Of a stretch of DNA of 43,170 bases, positions 35,525-42,824 are shown piece after piece. The DNA lies in NCBI GenBank assembly GCA_947476485.1, contig CANJQU010000026.1:1-43170 (forward strand), in the 5' to 3' direction. Each line of letters starts with the position of its first letter. Within the stretch, counting starts at the first letter, position 1. The notes below the pieces were generated by a model. That model ran no database searches. It was not told the origin of the DNA and worked only from the letters and a program-made list of their open reading frames with translations. This DNA is from Chitinophagaceae bacterium. Its GTDB lineage: Bacteria; Bacteroidota; Bacteroidia; Chitinophagales; Chitinophagaceae. Made by a program: the position numbers and the translations under genes.

Positions 35525-36343
35525 TCATTTCGAGATTATGCGCAGCTCTACTCTCCGGCTTAGCGCTTCATTTTCCCGCCCACTCTCTTCATCCCTTATA
35601 GGGTTTATGTTACCCAGGCCAAGGGCTGCTTTCATGCGTTCTTTGGCTATGCCGTTCTTTATGAGGTAGTCGGCTACTCCCTGTGCGCGCTTCTGCGAGA
35701 GTGTTCCCTCGTCATACGGCTCGTCACGGCCATCATTAAAGCCAAGGCAGCATACATGCCCTTCCAGTTGGAAGACGATGGTGCTGTTTTTCTTAAGATA
35801 GGCGACGAGCATATCGAGCCAAAAATAGGAGTCAGGCATCATCCGGAGCGAACCCTGGTAAAACTCCAGGTTCTTAATGGGTATAGCATCATTAACTACC
35901 ATCTTTTCCAGGTCATACCGAAAACGCTGATCATCAGATGTATCCTTCCTTCCGTCAAAAATAATATCCACCTTCCGCTCACTCGAAAACCCCTTTTTGC
36001 CGTTCACTGCCGCGCGGTTTATCTTGCCCTTACCCACGCAGCGTTTTATATCATTCTTGTTGTAGCCGGAGACAACCAGGTAGTCTTCCACATTTTTTGC
36101 CCGCGCCTCTGAGATCACCCTGTCATAGGCATCTGTGCCCAGGTAGTCGGCATAACCCATTATTGTTATTTTGGTTTCGTGCAGCAGCCTGTTGTCCTTT
36201 ATGATGCTGTCGATCATTTTTATGCCCCGCTCGTTGATATGTGTTTTGTCCAGCTCAAAATAGATGTGCATGGTGTCGTGCGTCTGGCTGTATCCATCCA
36301 TCACAGCCAGTAGTATCAATAATAAGGATGCCGGGCATTTCAT
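35525..36343 (-). CDS. Exported protein with two OmpA-like domains
   Basis: A 272-aa protein with signal peptide (DGYSQ cleavage). Two OmpA/MotB-type peptidoglycan-binding domains follow in tandem. Domain 1 (about 25-130) has IYFELDKTHINERGIKMIDSI, ITIMGYADYLGTDAYDRVIS and ERKVDIIF. Domain 2 (about 170-272) has QLEGHVCCLGFNDGRDEPYDEGTLSQKRAQGVADYLIKNGI, the GLGNINPI block and SRRVELRI. There is no beta-barrel, so it is likely a periplasmic protein tethered to peptidoglycan by both domains. It may be secreted or bound to an outer-membrane partner. Divergent from the DUF1003-like gene. Confidence 0.8.
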   Translation of the reverse strand: MKCPASLLLILLAVMDGYSQTHDTMHIYFELDKTHINERGIKMIDSIIKDNRLLHETKITIMGYADYLGTDAYDRVISEARAKNVEDYLVVSGYNKNDIKRCVGKGKINRAAVNGKKGFSSERKVDIIFDGRKDTSDDQRFRYDLEKMVVNDAIPIKNLEFYQGSLRMMPDSYFWLDMLVAYLKKNSTIVFQLEGHVCCLGFNDGRDEPYDEGTLSQKRAQGVADYLIKNGIAKERMKAALGLGNINPIRDEESGRENEALSRRVELRIISK

Positions 36344-36425
36344 TCATTTAAAGATACGTTTTTTAATATGCGAATTCAGATCGGCCGCACGATATTTTTT
36401 TGCCGGATTAATGTGTCCCTTTGCC

Positions 36426-36433
36426 TACTTTCG
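36426..36433 (+). promoter_or_regulatory. -7 box of the DUF1003-like gene
   Basis: TACTTTCG, one mismatch to TAnnTTTG, 18 bases upstream of the chosen ATG. A TTG 23 bases before it is slightly too far to be a normal -33 element. Confidence 0.35.
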
Positions 36434-36451
36434 CCGAATAAAATCGTCACT

Positions 36452-36973
36452 ATGGGTATCAGGGAGCGGCAAAGAAAAGTATTGGAAAAAGGAGCGGCCA
36501 ATATCACCAGGTGGGTGGGTTCATCAGCATCCGTGGTGGTGCACAGCCTGCTGTTTATTGCCGCTTTCGTGATTCCAAATCTGGGATTGATGAGCTTCGA
36601 GCGCATGTTGCTCGTATTGACCACTATTGTGTCGCTGGAGGCTATATACCTGTCCATATTCATACAGATGTCCATAAATATGAACAACCAGAACATAGAG
36701 ATCATACAGGAAGACATCGAAGAGCTGGGCGAGGACATTGAGGAGATTGGCGAGGATATAGAAGAGATAGGTGAGGACATCGAAGAGATACAAAAAGACG
36801 TGGACGAGATACAAAAAGACGTGGATGAGATACAGGAAGACGTAGTGGAGATACAGGAAGAAACAAACGAAGACGAAGCCAAGGGCAACAAAGAGTCTGA
36901 GATATTGTTATCCATCCAGGCCACGCTGGTTCACTTACAGAAGGAGATCGAACAGCTAAAGCTTCGCAAATAG
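36452..36973 (+). CDS. DUF1003-like membrane protein with long heptad-repeat coiled coil
   Basis: 173 aa from ATG 36452; upstream in-frame codons look non-coding and lie before the -7 box. The first 80 residues resemble DUF1003: a basic start (RERQRKVLEKGA), then two membrane helices (about 25-45 and 53-78) joined by a short LGLMSFERM loop. NMNNQNIEIIQ follows, in place of the family's MMSQNRQ. Residues of about 87-135 are seven perfect 7-residue units of the form EDIEEIG/KDVDEIQ, an ideal long coiled coil for oligomerisation. A C-terminal helix of about 35 residues ends the protein. Function unknown; probably a membrane-anchored multimer. Confidence 0.72.
   Translation: MGIRERQRKVLEKGAANITRWVGSSASVVVHSLLFIAAFVIPNLGLMSFERMLLVLTTIVSLEAIYLSIFIQMSINMNNQNIEIIQEDIEELGEDIEEIGEDIEEIGEDIEEIQKDVDEIQKDVDEIQEDVVEIQEETNEDEAKGNKESEILLSIQATLVHLQKEIEQLKLRK
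36710..36856 (+). repeat. Seven tandem 21-bp units coding for heptads
   Basis: Seven in-frame copies of a 21-base unit (consensus beginning GAgGACaT.GAaGAGAT.) inside the DUF1003-like gene. Units differ mainly at third positions and in Gly/Gln and Ile/Val exchanges. The pattern indicates growth by tandem duplication under coding constraint. Confidence 0.9.
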
Positions 36974-36995
36974 CCACTCACATTGGTTGCTTATA

Positions 36996-38057
36996 CTACT
37001 TTTTGAACCATTGCGCCATAAAGTTCGGGTCGAGCTGGTAGTAGGCGTAGGTGCTCTTGTACTCCACATTGCCGTTGTTTACCCATATTATAGATGGTAC
37101 GCTGGGGCCCGCCAGTTTCGTAAAGTCATCTGTATGGTGGAAGTACAGATAAGGTACATTTTCTGCATGGGTCTCGTCAAAGAACGTTTTCAGGTGGGCG
37201 TCAGCCCCCTCAAGTACCATGTATAACGGATAGTCGGGGTGCTCGTGGTGGATGATCTGGAGCAGGTATGCGGCCTTCTTGCAATGCGGGCAGGTGAGGC
37301 TCATAAACGCTATGATGTGCTTGCCCTTCCTTAGGTCCACAGTAGGCGCGGGGGTGTACTGGTACAGCGGCGATAGGTCAATAGTCGTTGCGGTCTTCGG
37401 CTGATCGGGATCTGTGCCTACATACATGAACCGCAAGAGGAATGGTGTGCTCAGGGCCAGGGCCGCTACAAACAGGCATACATATTCCTGGTGCCTGTAG
37501 GGCTTCACCGGGTATATCTTCCAGAGGACTAGCGTTACCGCGATCATCGCCAGGTTCTTCCATATAGCCTGTAGCGGGGTCATGGTTACCGCATTACCAA
37601 AACAGCCGCAGTTGCCGGAATTGCCCTGCTTCATTATAACAACCAGCAGGTACACAATGAAAACGGCCAGTACGGCGATAACCGCTTTGTAAGTGAACTG
37701 CTTCAGAAAGATATGCAGCAGCAGGAACAGGCCCAGCAACACCTCCAGCCCGATCATCAGGCGCGCCAGGATGCCGGTTACCAATATACTGTTGAAACCG
37801 AGGTCGAAAAATGTCCATTGAAAGCTATCGAACACATTATCATCGGAATAGACAGAGATGGGGAACGAGGCCTTGTCTGCGGCAGTGTTCCAGTGAAGAA
37901 AGACGCCCAGCTTTGTGTAGGCTGAATAAAAAAAGACAGCCGAAAGCGCCAGTAACAATATTAAACCTACGGCACGCTTAACGTAAAATGATGTGCTTTT
38001 TCGTGGCCGCGGTATTTCCGCAGGTGCCGGGTTTTCGGTTTGTAAAGCTTCGTCCAT
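36996..38057 (-). CDS. MauE/DoxX-like membrane protein fused to a thioredoxin domain
   Basis: 353 aa from ATG 38057; a TTG 18 bases upstream is in frame but the ATG is preferable. Residues of about 30-215 form a MauE/DoxX-like domain with about five membrane helices and the NCGCFG signature between helices, a redox pair (C-x-C). Residues of about 240-353 form an extracytoplasmic thioredoxin-like domain with a CPHC active site (IAFMSLTCPHCKKAAY) and VPSIIWVNNG, the cis-Pro loop. It would move electrons or disulfides across the inner membrane to periplasmic partners, like DsbD or methylamine-dehydrogenase maturation proteins. Substrate protein unknown. No mau genes nearby. Confidence 0.85.
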   Translation of the reverse strand: MDEALQTENPAPAEIPRPRKSTSFYVKRAVGLILLLALSAVFFYSAYTKLGVFLHWNTAADKASFPISVYSDDNVFDSFQWTFFDLGFNSILVTGILARLMIGLEVLLGLFLLLHIFLKQFTYKAVIAVLAVFIVYLLVVIMKQGNSGNCGCFGNAVTMTPLQAIWKNLAMIAVTLVLWKIYPVKPYRHQEYVCLFVAALALSTPFLLRFMYVGTDPDQPKTATTIDLSPLYQYTPAPTVDLRKGKHIIAFMSLTCPHCKKAAYLLQIIHHEHPDYPLYMVLEGADAHLKTFFDETHAENVPYLYFHHTDDFTKLAGPSVPSIIWVNNGNVEYKSTYAYYQLDPNFMAQWFKK

Positions 38058-38114
38058 AGCCTGAATATGGCTCAAAAATAGCTTAATATAAAATGCAGGA
38101 TTGGTAAAATTTTA

Positions 38115-38369
38115 TTAATAAAGGTAGCAGGTCTCAATAGTTGTAACGCCATTATTAACCACCTTACCCGATTGTGCGCTGCACTTGGCATCGGCGCCGC
38201 CCTTGGTATCCTGGATGGTGAATTCGGTGGAGGAGCTGTCTGGCAGGCCGGGCAAGCCGCTATATACGATGTTGCAATGGCAGATACGTTTTTTGTAGCA
38301 CGATGTAAGCGAGGTGATCCCTACTAATGCCAGTGCCAGGGTAAGTGTTATAGCTGCTGTGAATTTCAT
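38115..38369 (-). CDS. Small lipoprotein
   Basis: An 84-aa lipoprotein with signal peptide and lipobox LTSC. The mature part is about 60 residues and has four Cys after the anchor Cys (CHC, KCSAQSG, ETC), so it may hold one or two disulfides or a metal. It lies 58 bases upstream of the MauE-thioredoxin gene on the same strand; a redox link is possible but only inferred. No family recognised. Confidence 0.62.
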   Translation of the reverse strand: MKFTAAITLTLALALVGITSLTSCYKKRICHCNIVYSGLPGLPDSSSTEFTIQDTKGGADAKCSAQSGKVVNNGVTTIETCYLY

Positions 38370-38540
38370 GTACGCTGCTTATTTGGGGTTGAAGATACTC
38401 ATTGGAATTCAGAATTCAAAAAAAGGGATAATTGTCCCGGCAGTTTTGCTGCTATCCCCTTCAGTGGCGTTAGCACCATTCAACTTAGAATTTCTACTAA
38501 GCCTGCCTTGGGCTGGTCGAAGGGACACATTTATGCGTAC
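38370..38540. other. Gene-free stretch before the transposon remnants
   Basis: About 170 bases with no convincing gene. Near 38506-38527 is the motif CCTGCCTTGGGCTGGTCGAA, a degenerate form of the GCTTGCCGAAG-type short repeat also seen at 43089. Nothing else was recognised here. Confidence 0.4.
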
Positions 38541-38672
38541 GGTTGTTCCTGATGTTCCGCAGGGCATCAGGAACTGTTAATAAAACCCGTTCTCTGAACG
38601 GTATTCATAATGCTGTTGTTCATTCGAAGTGTGTTAGTTCAATTAAGCCGTTTGTGCCATGAAATCCCAGTT
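38541..38672 (-). pseudogene. Truncated RAYT element copy: left end plus last codons of the transposase
   Basis: About 130 bases nearly identical to 39761-39892 (roughly seven mismatches, offset 1220). It contains the REP-like palindrome 38545-38574 (arms GTTCCTGATG and CATCAGGAAC) and the small palindrome CCGTTC-TCT-GAACGG (38587-38601). The last about 14 codons of a RAYT gene follow (minus strand, G-T-N-G-L-I-E-L-T-H-F-E-stop). Homology ends inside the coding region, so the rest of this copy has been lost. Confidence 0.85.
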
Positions 38673-38728
38673 GACCGTAGAGTTCCAAAAACAAAGAGAT
38701 AACAAAACATGATCGTTGTCCCTACTCT

Positions 38729-38769
38729 CCGTTCAGTAGTATGTTGTGTGCATCATAGTTTAGTGTGTC
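38729..38769 (+). repeat. 41-bp direct repeat, copy 1
   Basis: Matches 39719-39759 with three mismatches in 41 bases (core GTGTGCATCATAGTTTAGTG). It lies 40 bases from the end of the AT-rich gene between the two copies. Confidence 0.88.
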
Positions 38770-38809
38770 CATGAGTTTATTGTTTTTTGTTTGTCAAAAC
38801 ACTTAGTTT

Positions 38810-39673
38810 TTATTTCTTCTCCTCCAGCATATCTTTATCAATAATCAATTGGTTTGCATACACTATGTGTCCATTCACTTTGTATGAGTACAGATCATAC
38901 AGAATTTTATCATAGTGATCAATCTTAACAGGCTTTATTGTCATCTCAGTAATTCTGAAAACCAGAATGTGGTCCAAATCATTATTTATAGTCATTTCTA
39001 AATCGACTGAACAGGGTATCCTGTAATAATCAATAAGTCTTTCGGTGTATATATTATCGCCGATATTATAACTATCATCCATTAACTGGTTATAAATTCC
39101 GTTAGTTGTAATGTAACTGGTTGTTATAGAATCATATTTTACGTAAAAACTGTCAAGTGGAATGTTGTATAGATTATTTTTAAAATATTTATTTATTTTT
39201 ATTATTTTTAATTCTTTCATTTTAAAATGATAAAAAGCTATCATATTTGTAATAAATACTGTCGAGTCATTGCCTATTGACAAATAGAAACAATCGGATG
39301 ATTTACAGTATTTTTCAAAAGCTGGACGATGAAGAGTTGAAATATTATAATGAGTTGTCCATATATCGTTATTTCTCTCAACAATAAACTCAATATTATT
39401 TGCATTTTTTTTAAGAGATTTATTTGTTCCCCTTGGTGCTTTTTTAGCTTGTAAAAACGTAACAGTATTATATAGGTTGTGTATAATGTATATGGCATTT
39501 TCTTTACCCACCCCGTCACATGAGAAATTATGCAAAGTGTCGGAAGGATTTTCTTCAGAACTATGAACATTTAATACCGAACGATCTTGACCATCAATGT
39601 GATAAATTAGTTGGCAAGACGACCTTATATTAAGCATAAGTATTAGTAGCAATGTAAATAAGGGAAATTTCAT
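38810..39673 (-). CDS. AT-rich gene for an exported protein of unknown function
   Basis: 287 aa from ATG 39673; an ATG 24 bases upstream is also in frame. The N-terminus (MKFPLFTLLLILMLNIRSSCQ) is a signal peptide, perhaps with a weak lipobox. The mature chain is Asn/Ile/Tyr/Asp/Lys-rich without recognised motifs. Codons are clearly more AT-rich than in the neighbours, suggesting foreign origin. The gene is bracketed by 41-bp direct repeats and sits between a truncated RAYT element and an intact one, so it may be carried cargo. Function unknown. Confidence 0.7.
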   Translation of the reverse strand: MKFPLFTLLLILMLNIRSSCQLIYHIDGQDRSVLNVHSSEENPSDTLHNFSCDGVGKENAIYIIHNLYNTVTFLQAKKAPRGTNKSLKKNANNIEFIVERNNDIWTTHYNISTLHRPAFEKYCKSSDCFYLSIGNDSTVFITNMIAFYHFKMKELKIIKINKYFKNNLYNIPLDSFYVKYDSITTSYITTNGIYNQLMDDSYNIGDNIYTERLIDYYRIPCSVDLEMTINNDLDHILVFRITEMTIKPVKIDHYDKILYDLYSYKVNGHIVYANQLIIDKDMLEEKK

Positions 39674-39718
39674 GATCTCATGGTTTAATGCTTTCATCTG
39701 GATGAAATTCAGTCGGAC

Positions 39719-39759
39719 CCGTTCAGTAGTCTGTGGTGTGCATCATAGTTTAGTGCGTC
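39719..39759 (+). repeat. 41-bp direct repeat, copy 2
   Basis: Copy of 38729-38769, 990 bases away. It abuts the left boundary of the intact RAYT element (39761), with one base between. Confidence 0.88.
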
Positions 39760-39760
39760 T

Positions 39761-40469
39761 CGTTGTTCCTGATGTTTCGCAGGGCATCAGGAACTGTTAA
39801 TAAAACCCGTTCTCCGAACGGTATTCATAGTGCTGCTGTTCATTCAAAGTGTGTTAGTTCAATTAATCCGTTTATGCCATAAAAATCCCGTGCGCTGCTG
39901 TATCTGTAGTCTTCTGCTTTATCCACCCAGCCCGCCCTCACAGGGTTGTTGTGTATGTAATCCAGTTTCTGTTGAAAAAATTCCCGCGTTCTTATTTCTT
40001 CCGGATGGTTGCCTGGCTGCCAGAAAAGAATATCATCTTTTTGTTTCAGCAGCCACATCAGCCAACTTTTTCTGCTCTCTCTCTTATTTTTCTCTATAGC
40101 CATTACGACAGCCGTGGATGTAAATTTCTTAAAATCACGCAGCGTATCGCTTAAGCCGATCCCTTCCGGTGAAGAGCAGATCATATGCAAGTGATTGCTC
40201 ATGATCACCCATCCATACACGTACAGACCCTTCTTATTTTGACAAAACTTAATACTGTCTATAACAATATCAGCATACTCAGTACGGGTAAAAACATCTA
40301 CCCACTGGGCCACCGTACATGTAATAAAATGCACGGCCTGCTGATCTGTTATTTTGTATGCAAATCCCATTTCTTGTGTTCAATCATTTAGCTTCGGTTC
40401 TATAAATTCCGTTCAGAGAACGGCTTCCATTCTGCGTTCCTGATGCCCTGCGGAACATCAGGAACAACG
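39761..40469 (-). mobile_element. RAYT element with inverted two-hairpin REP-like ends
   Basis: A 709-bp unit. Both ends, read outward from the transposase gene, show the small palindrome CCGTTC-N3-GAACGG (39807-39821 and 40409-40423). A 30-bp palindrome with arms GTTCCTGATG and CATCAGGAAC comes next (39765-39794 and 40436-40465), then the terminal ACAACG. The two ends are inverted relative to each other. This is the layout of REP/BIME sequences around their RAYT transposase. Confidence 0.85.
39840..40370 (-). CDS. REP-associated tyrosine transposase (RAYT, IS200-like Y1 family)
   Basis: A 176-aa intact Y1 transposase. The HUH metal motif is HLH at 60-62 in VIMSNHLHMICS, and the nucleophile is probably Tyr138 in QQKLDYIHNNPVRAGWV, the RAYT signature. 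The N-terminal YKITDQQAVHFITCTVAQW and the C-terminal DYRYSSARDFYG also fit. RAYTs cut and join single-stranded DNA at REP hairpins and are held responsible for spreading REPs. Here it lies within matching inverted hairpins and has a truncated relative 1.2 kb away. Confidence 0.93.
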   Translation of the reverse strand: MGFAYKITDQQAVHFITCTVAQWVDVFTRTEYADIVIDSIKFCQNKKGLYVYGWVIMSNHLHMICSSPEGIGLSDTLRDFKKFTSTAVVMAIEKNKRESRKSWLMWLLKQKDDILFWQPGNHPEEIRTREFFQQKLDYIHNNPVRAGWVDKAEDYRYSSARDFYGINGLIELTHFE

Positions 40470-40660
40470 GGGGAGCTACCTCAAGGAAATTGCAGATGGA
40501 GTTTCCCCATTTAGCTCAAAGATATTGGGGCCGACACTTTTGGGGAATAGGGTATGGTGCATGGAGTACGGGTAACATAACTGAAGAAATGGTTCAGCAA
40601 TATTTGGAGCATCACAGAGATGAAAGCAGTCCGAACTCCGAAAATTTGATACTGGAGTAG
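40470..40660 (+). pseudogene. 3' remnant of an IS200/IS605-family tnpA
   Basis: Read in frame from about 40472 to the TAG at 40658-40660, about 62 codons code for a typical TnpA C-terminus: TSRKLQMEFPHLAQRYWGRH, FWGIGYGAWSTGNITEEMVQ, then QYLEHHRDESS. The N-terminal two thirds of the gene, including the HUH motif, are absent. The fragment begins exactly at the right boundary of the RAYT element. No start codon suits it; it is a decayed insertion sequence. Confidence 0.85.
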
Positions 40661-40684
40661 GAATTTATTCCGGCATAAATGAAC

Positions 40685-40705
40685 CTATGCACTTCCAGTG
40701 CATAG
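40685..40705 (+). repeat. Subterminal hairpin of the IS200/IS605 remnant
   Basis: CTATGCACT, loop TCC, AGTGCATAG: a perfect 9-bp hairpin 24 bases after the tnpA stop. IS200/IS605 elements carry such a hairpin near their right end as the TnpA recognition site. Confidence 0.6.
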
Positions 40706-40751
40706 TAATTTCGTTTCCAACACTACGCTCAACGGGGAATGGACAATATTA

Positions 40752-40841
40752 ATGCGTTGCAAACGCTGTGCCGGTGCATCCTTCCCAAAAATTTTCGGGA
40801 CCAGCTACTGCAAATGCGGACGAGTTGGTTGGTACGATTAG
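40752..40841 (+). CDS. Possible zinc-ribbon-like 29-aa peptide
   Basis: ATG 40752 to TAG 40839-40841 gives a 29-residue peptide with C-x2-C (3-6) and C-x-C (20-22), a basic middle and a W-Y-D end. The frame stays open upstream to the IS hairpin, so this may instead be the 3' end of a longer lost gene. Plausible as a small metal-binding peptide or as the remnant of a zinc-ribbon protein. Confidence 0.25.
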   Translation: MRCKRCAGASFPKIFGTSYCKCGRVGWYD

Positions 40842-40850
40842 CACAGCCAT

Positions 40851-42404
40851 TTACTCAAAAGTAACCCACGCCATGCGGGCCTGTTTCTCCCGTCCCTCAC
40901 GCTCCACTATTACCGTTGCATAAGTATCGAGTCCTTCATTATAGTCTGCTCCGTCTACGTAACCAAACCTATATTCATCTTTACCAGGTTCACCGAAAAG
41001 GAAAACCCGGTCAACTTCGTTGTTACCTAATTTGTACACTACTGCATTTGTCCCTGATACTGTTGTCACTGGCTTTATTTTCTCATTTTTATTCTTATTA
41101 AAATTAGATGCAACGTCGTTTAGTATTACGTAGTTGCATTTAGGTGTACTGACATAATTGTATGACATAAACTGTCTGTTATTGGCCATGCTGGTTGGCG
41201 TCTGCTTTTTTCGCATTATATATCCTTCCAGCTCGGTGGTATCAGATAATTGGGAAATTGCAAGATCGCCAAAGAAACCGTCCAATTGTATTTCCAGCAA
41301 GACAGAAAGTGTATTGTCTCTGTTGTGCACAATTTTTCTGGCTATTCCCGGATACTCATAATCACTGTCAATATAAAGTCTGGCGTAGCCATTAGCTTTA
41401 GCAGCGGCTACCTGAGTAATATAGCTGACATTCAATGTCTCAGCATCAAAAGTGTAAATCATAGAAAGGTAGTAGTGAATGAACGTGTTCGTTTTATTTT
41501 CAAAAACCGTATGATCAAGCCAGACTGTAAGTACCTGCATCCGGTTATTAACCTTGTCATATAGCGCTTGCGTCTTCACGTCCTTTAATTTTCTTTCGAC
41601 GTTCAACTTTAGGGGCTTAATGGTGAGTTCCTTGTCATTTACATTCATCTTCATCGTCATCAGGTAATCAAAATCGGCACTCCCATGCCCCATTTTGCCG
41701 TCGCAGCCACCGCAAAAAAGAAGTACCCTTTTGCCACCGTCCACAACGGCTGAGCAAAACTTCACGAATTTGAATTTTTGCTTGTTTGGGTTATACGAGC
41801 ATTCATTTATTTTGTTGTGGGCACCATCGAAATGCATAACCCTGATGGATTGCTTACCCTCGTTTCTATTCCAGTTGGTAATGATAACTGCATAACAATC
41901 GGAAGCCGCATCTTTTGCCACATTCATGCCCGCATCGTTTCCTAGAATAAACGCATGTCTGTAGAGGCGGTTGTCATCTTCTATCGCGCCGAGCTCATCT
42001 TCTTTAATCACGGCTCCGCTGATCGGTTCCAGTCGCACACGATAGAAGGCAGTTTTCTCTTTGTATTCAGCATCGATGAACAAAACAGGCTCACCGTTTA
42101 TCTCATAAAAACCCCTCACAAAGTCCGGCTTAAGCTTATCAACTTCAGTCGCCTTGCACATAAGTTTTTCTGCCTTTACAATTTTCCTGTTTTTATCAAA
42201 GATGGTCAAATCAATTCCATCTGCTTTTTCATCTATGTGCAACAGAAACGTATAGCCATTCTTCAGCTGCAGAATCTTGATCGATCCGTTCACTGGTTCT
42301 TCAAACACTTCACTCTTGCTGACATGAAATTCCTGCGCTACAAGTTTGTAACTGTGGAAAGCAAAGAACAGTAGGCTTAAAATTATTGACTTCGTAAGGT
42401 TCAT
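40851..42404 (-). CDS. Large exported protein of unknown function
   Basis: A 517-aa protein with signal peptide ending KLVAQ. The mature chain alternates short beta strands and turns through its whole length (ILQLKNGYTFLLHID, VLLFCGGCDGKMGHGSADFD, KIVHNRDNTLSVLLEIQLDG, NAVVYKLGNNEVDRVFLFGE). This suggests a beta-propeller-like or all-beta fold, but I recognise no family and no T9SS C-terminal domain. It ends 10 bases beyond the zinc-ribbon-like peptide stop on the other strand. Function unknown; perhaps a periplasmic binding or sensing protein. Confidence 0.72.
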   Translation of the reverse strand: MNLTKSIILSLLFFAFHSYKLVAQEFHVSKSEVFEEPVNGSIKILQLKNGYTFLLHIDEKADGIDLTIFDKNRKIVKAEKLMCKATEVDKLKPDFVRGFYEINGEPVLFIDAEYKEKTAFYRVRLEPISGAVIKEDELGAIEDDNRLYRHAFILGNDAGMNVAKDAASDCYAVIITNWNRNEGKQSIRVMHFDGAHNKINECSYNPNKQKFKFVKFCSAVVDGGKRVLLFCGGCDGKMGHGSADFDYLMTMKMNVNDKELTIKPLKLNVERKLKDVKTQALYDKVNNRMQVLTVWLDHTVFENKTNTFIHYYLSMIYTFDAETLNVSYITQVAAAKANGYARLYIDSDYEYPGIARKIVHNRDNTLSVLLEIQLDGFFGDLAISQLSDTTELEGYIMRKKQTPTSMANNRQFMSYNYVSTPKCNYVILNDVASNFNKNKNEKIKPVTTVSGTNAVVYKLGNNEVDRVFLFGEPGKDEYRFGYVDGADYNEGLDTYATVIVEREGREKQARMAWVTFE

Positions 42405-42563
42405 AGATAATATATTTCTGGCAAGATAATAAGTTTATGAAAATGATGCAATAACATATTGGGGTTTTGCAGCGTTCTCTATATTAGCAGAAAAATTAAT
42501 TAAAAGCACCTAACGTTTTCCACTATTTATACGTCTATAATAACAGACAAAAACCCCAAATCT

Positions 42564-42671
42564 ATGAAAGAAACTTATTCACTCTACGCCAGCAGGTTTA
42601 TCGTTGCAGCCTTCACTTGTTTGTTTGTCATACTTGCTGCATTTAGCGTCAGTAGTATTTCGCACGCTTAA
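42564..42671 (+). CDS. Small membrane microprotein (35 aa)
   Basis: ATG 42564 to TAA 42671, 35 aa: a short charged start (MKETYSLYASRF) followed by one hydrophobic helix (IVAAFTCLFVILAAFSV) and a polar end. That is typical of single-span microproteins. It is preceded by an AT-rich leader. Coding status is plausible but unproven. Confidence 0.42.
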   Translation: MKETYSLYASRFIVAAFTCLFVILAAFSVSSISHA

Positions 42672-42824
42672 ACAAAGGAATGTGGATATCTCCGGCACAA
42701 ATTTTGCTGCATAAATCAGCCGGTTCCGCATCAGCAGCTATGGCAGTTACATTAGTGGACCAACGAATATGTAAACCTTATTTAGGACTAACACAAAACT
42801 GTAAACAAAAATCCGGATTACAAT
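42672..42824. other. Gene-free spacer
   Basis: About 150 bases between the microprotein and the tandem repeat. I see no gene, hairpin or promoter here. Confidence 0.4.

Noticed and set aside
36376-36924. Minus-strand open frame of about 182 codons rich in Ser, Cys, Ile
   Set aside because: It is the antisense of the heptad-coding repeats of the DUF1003-like gene; the periodic composition is a reflection of the real coil.
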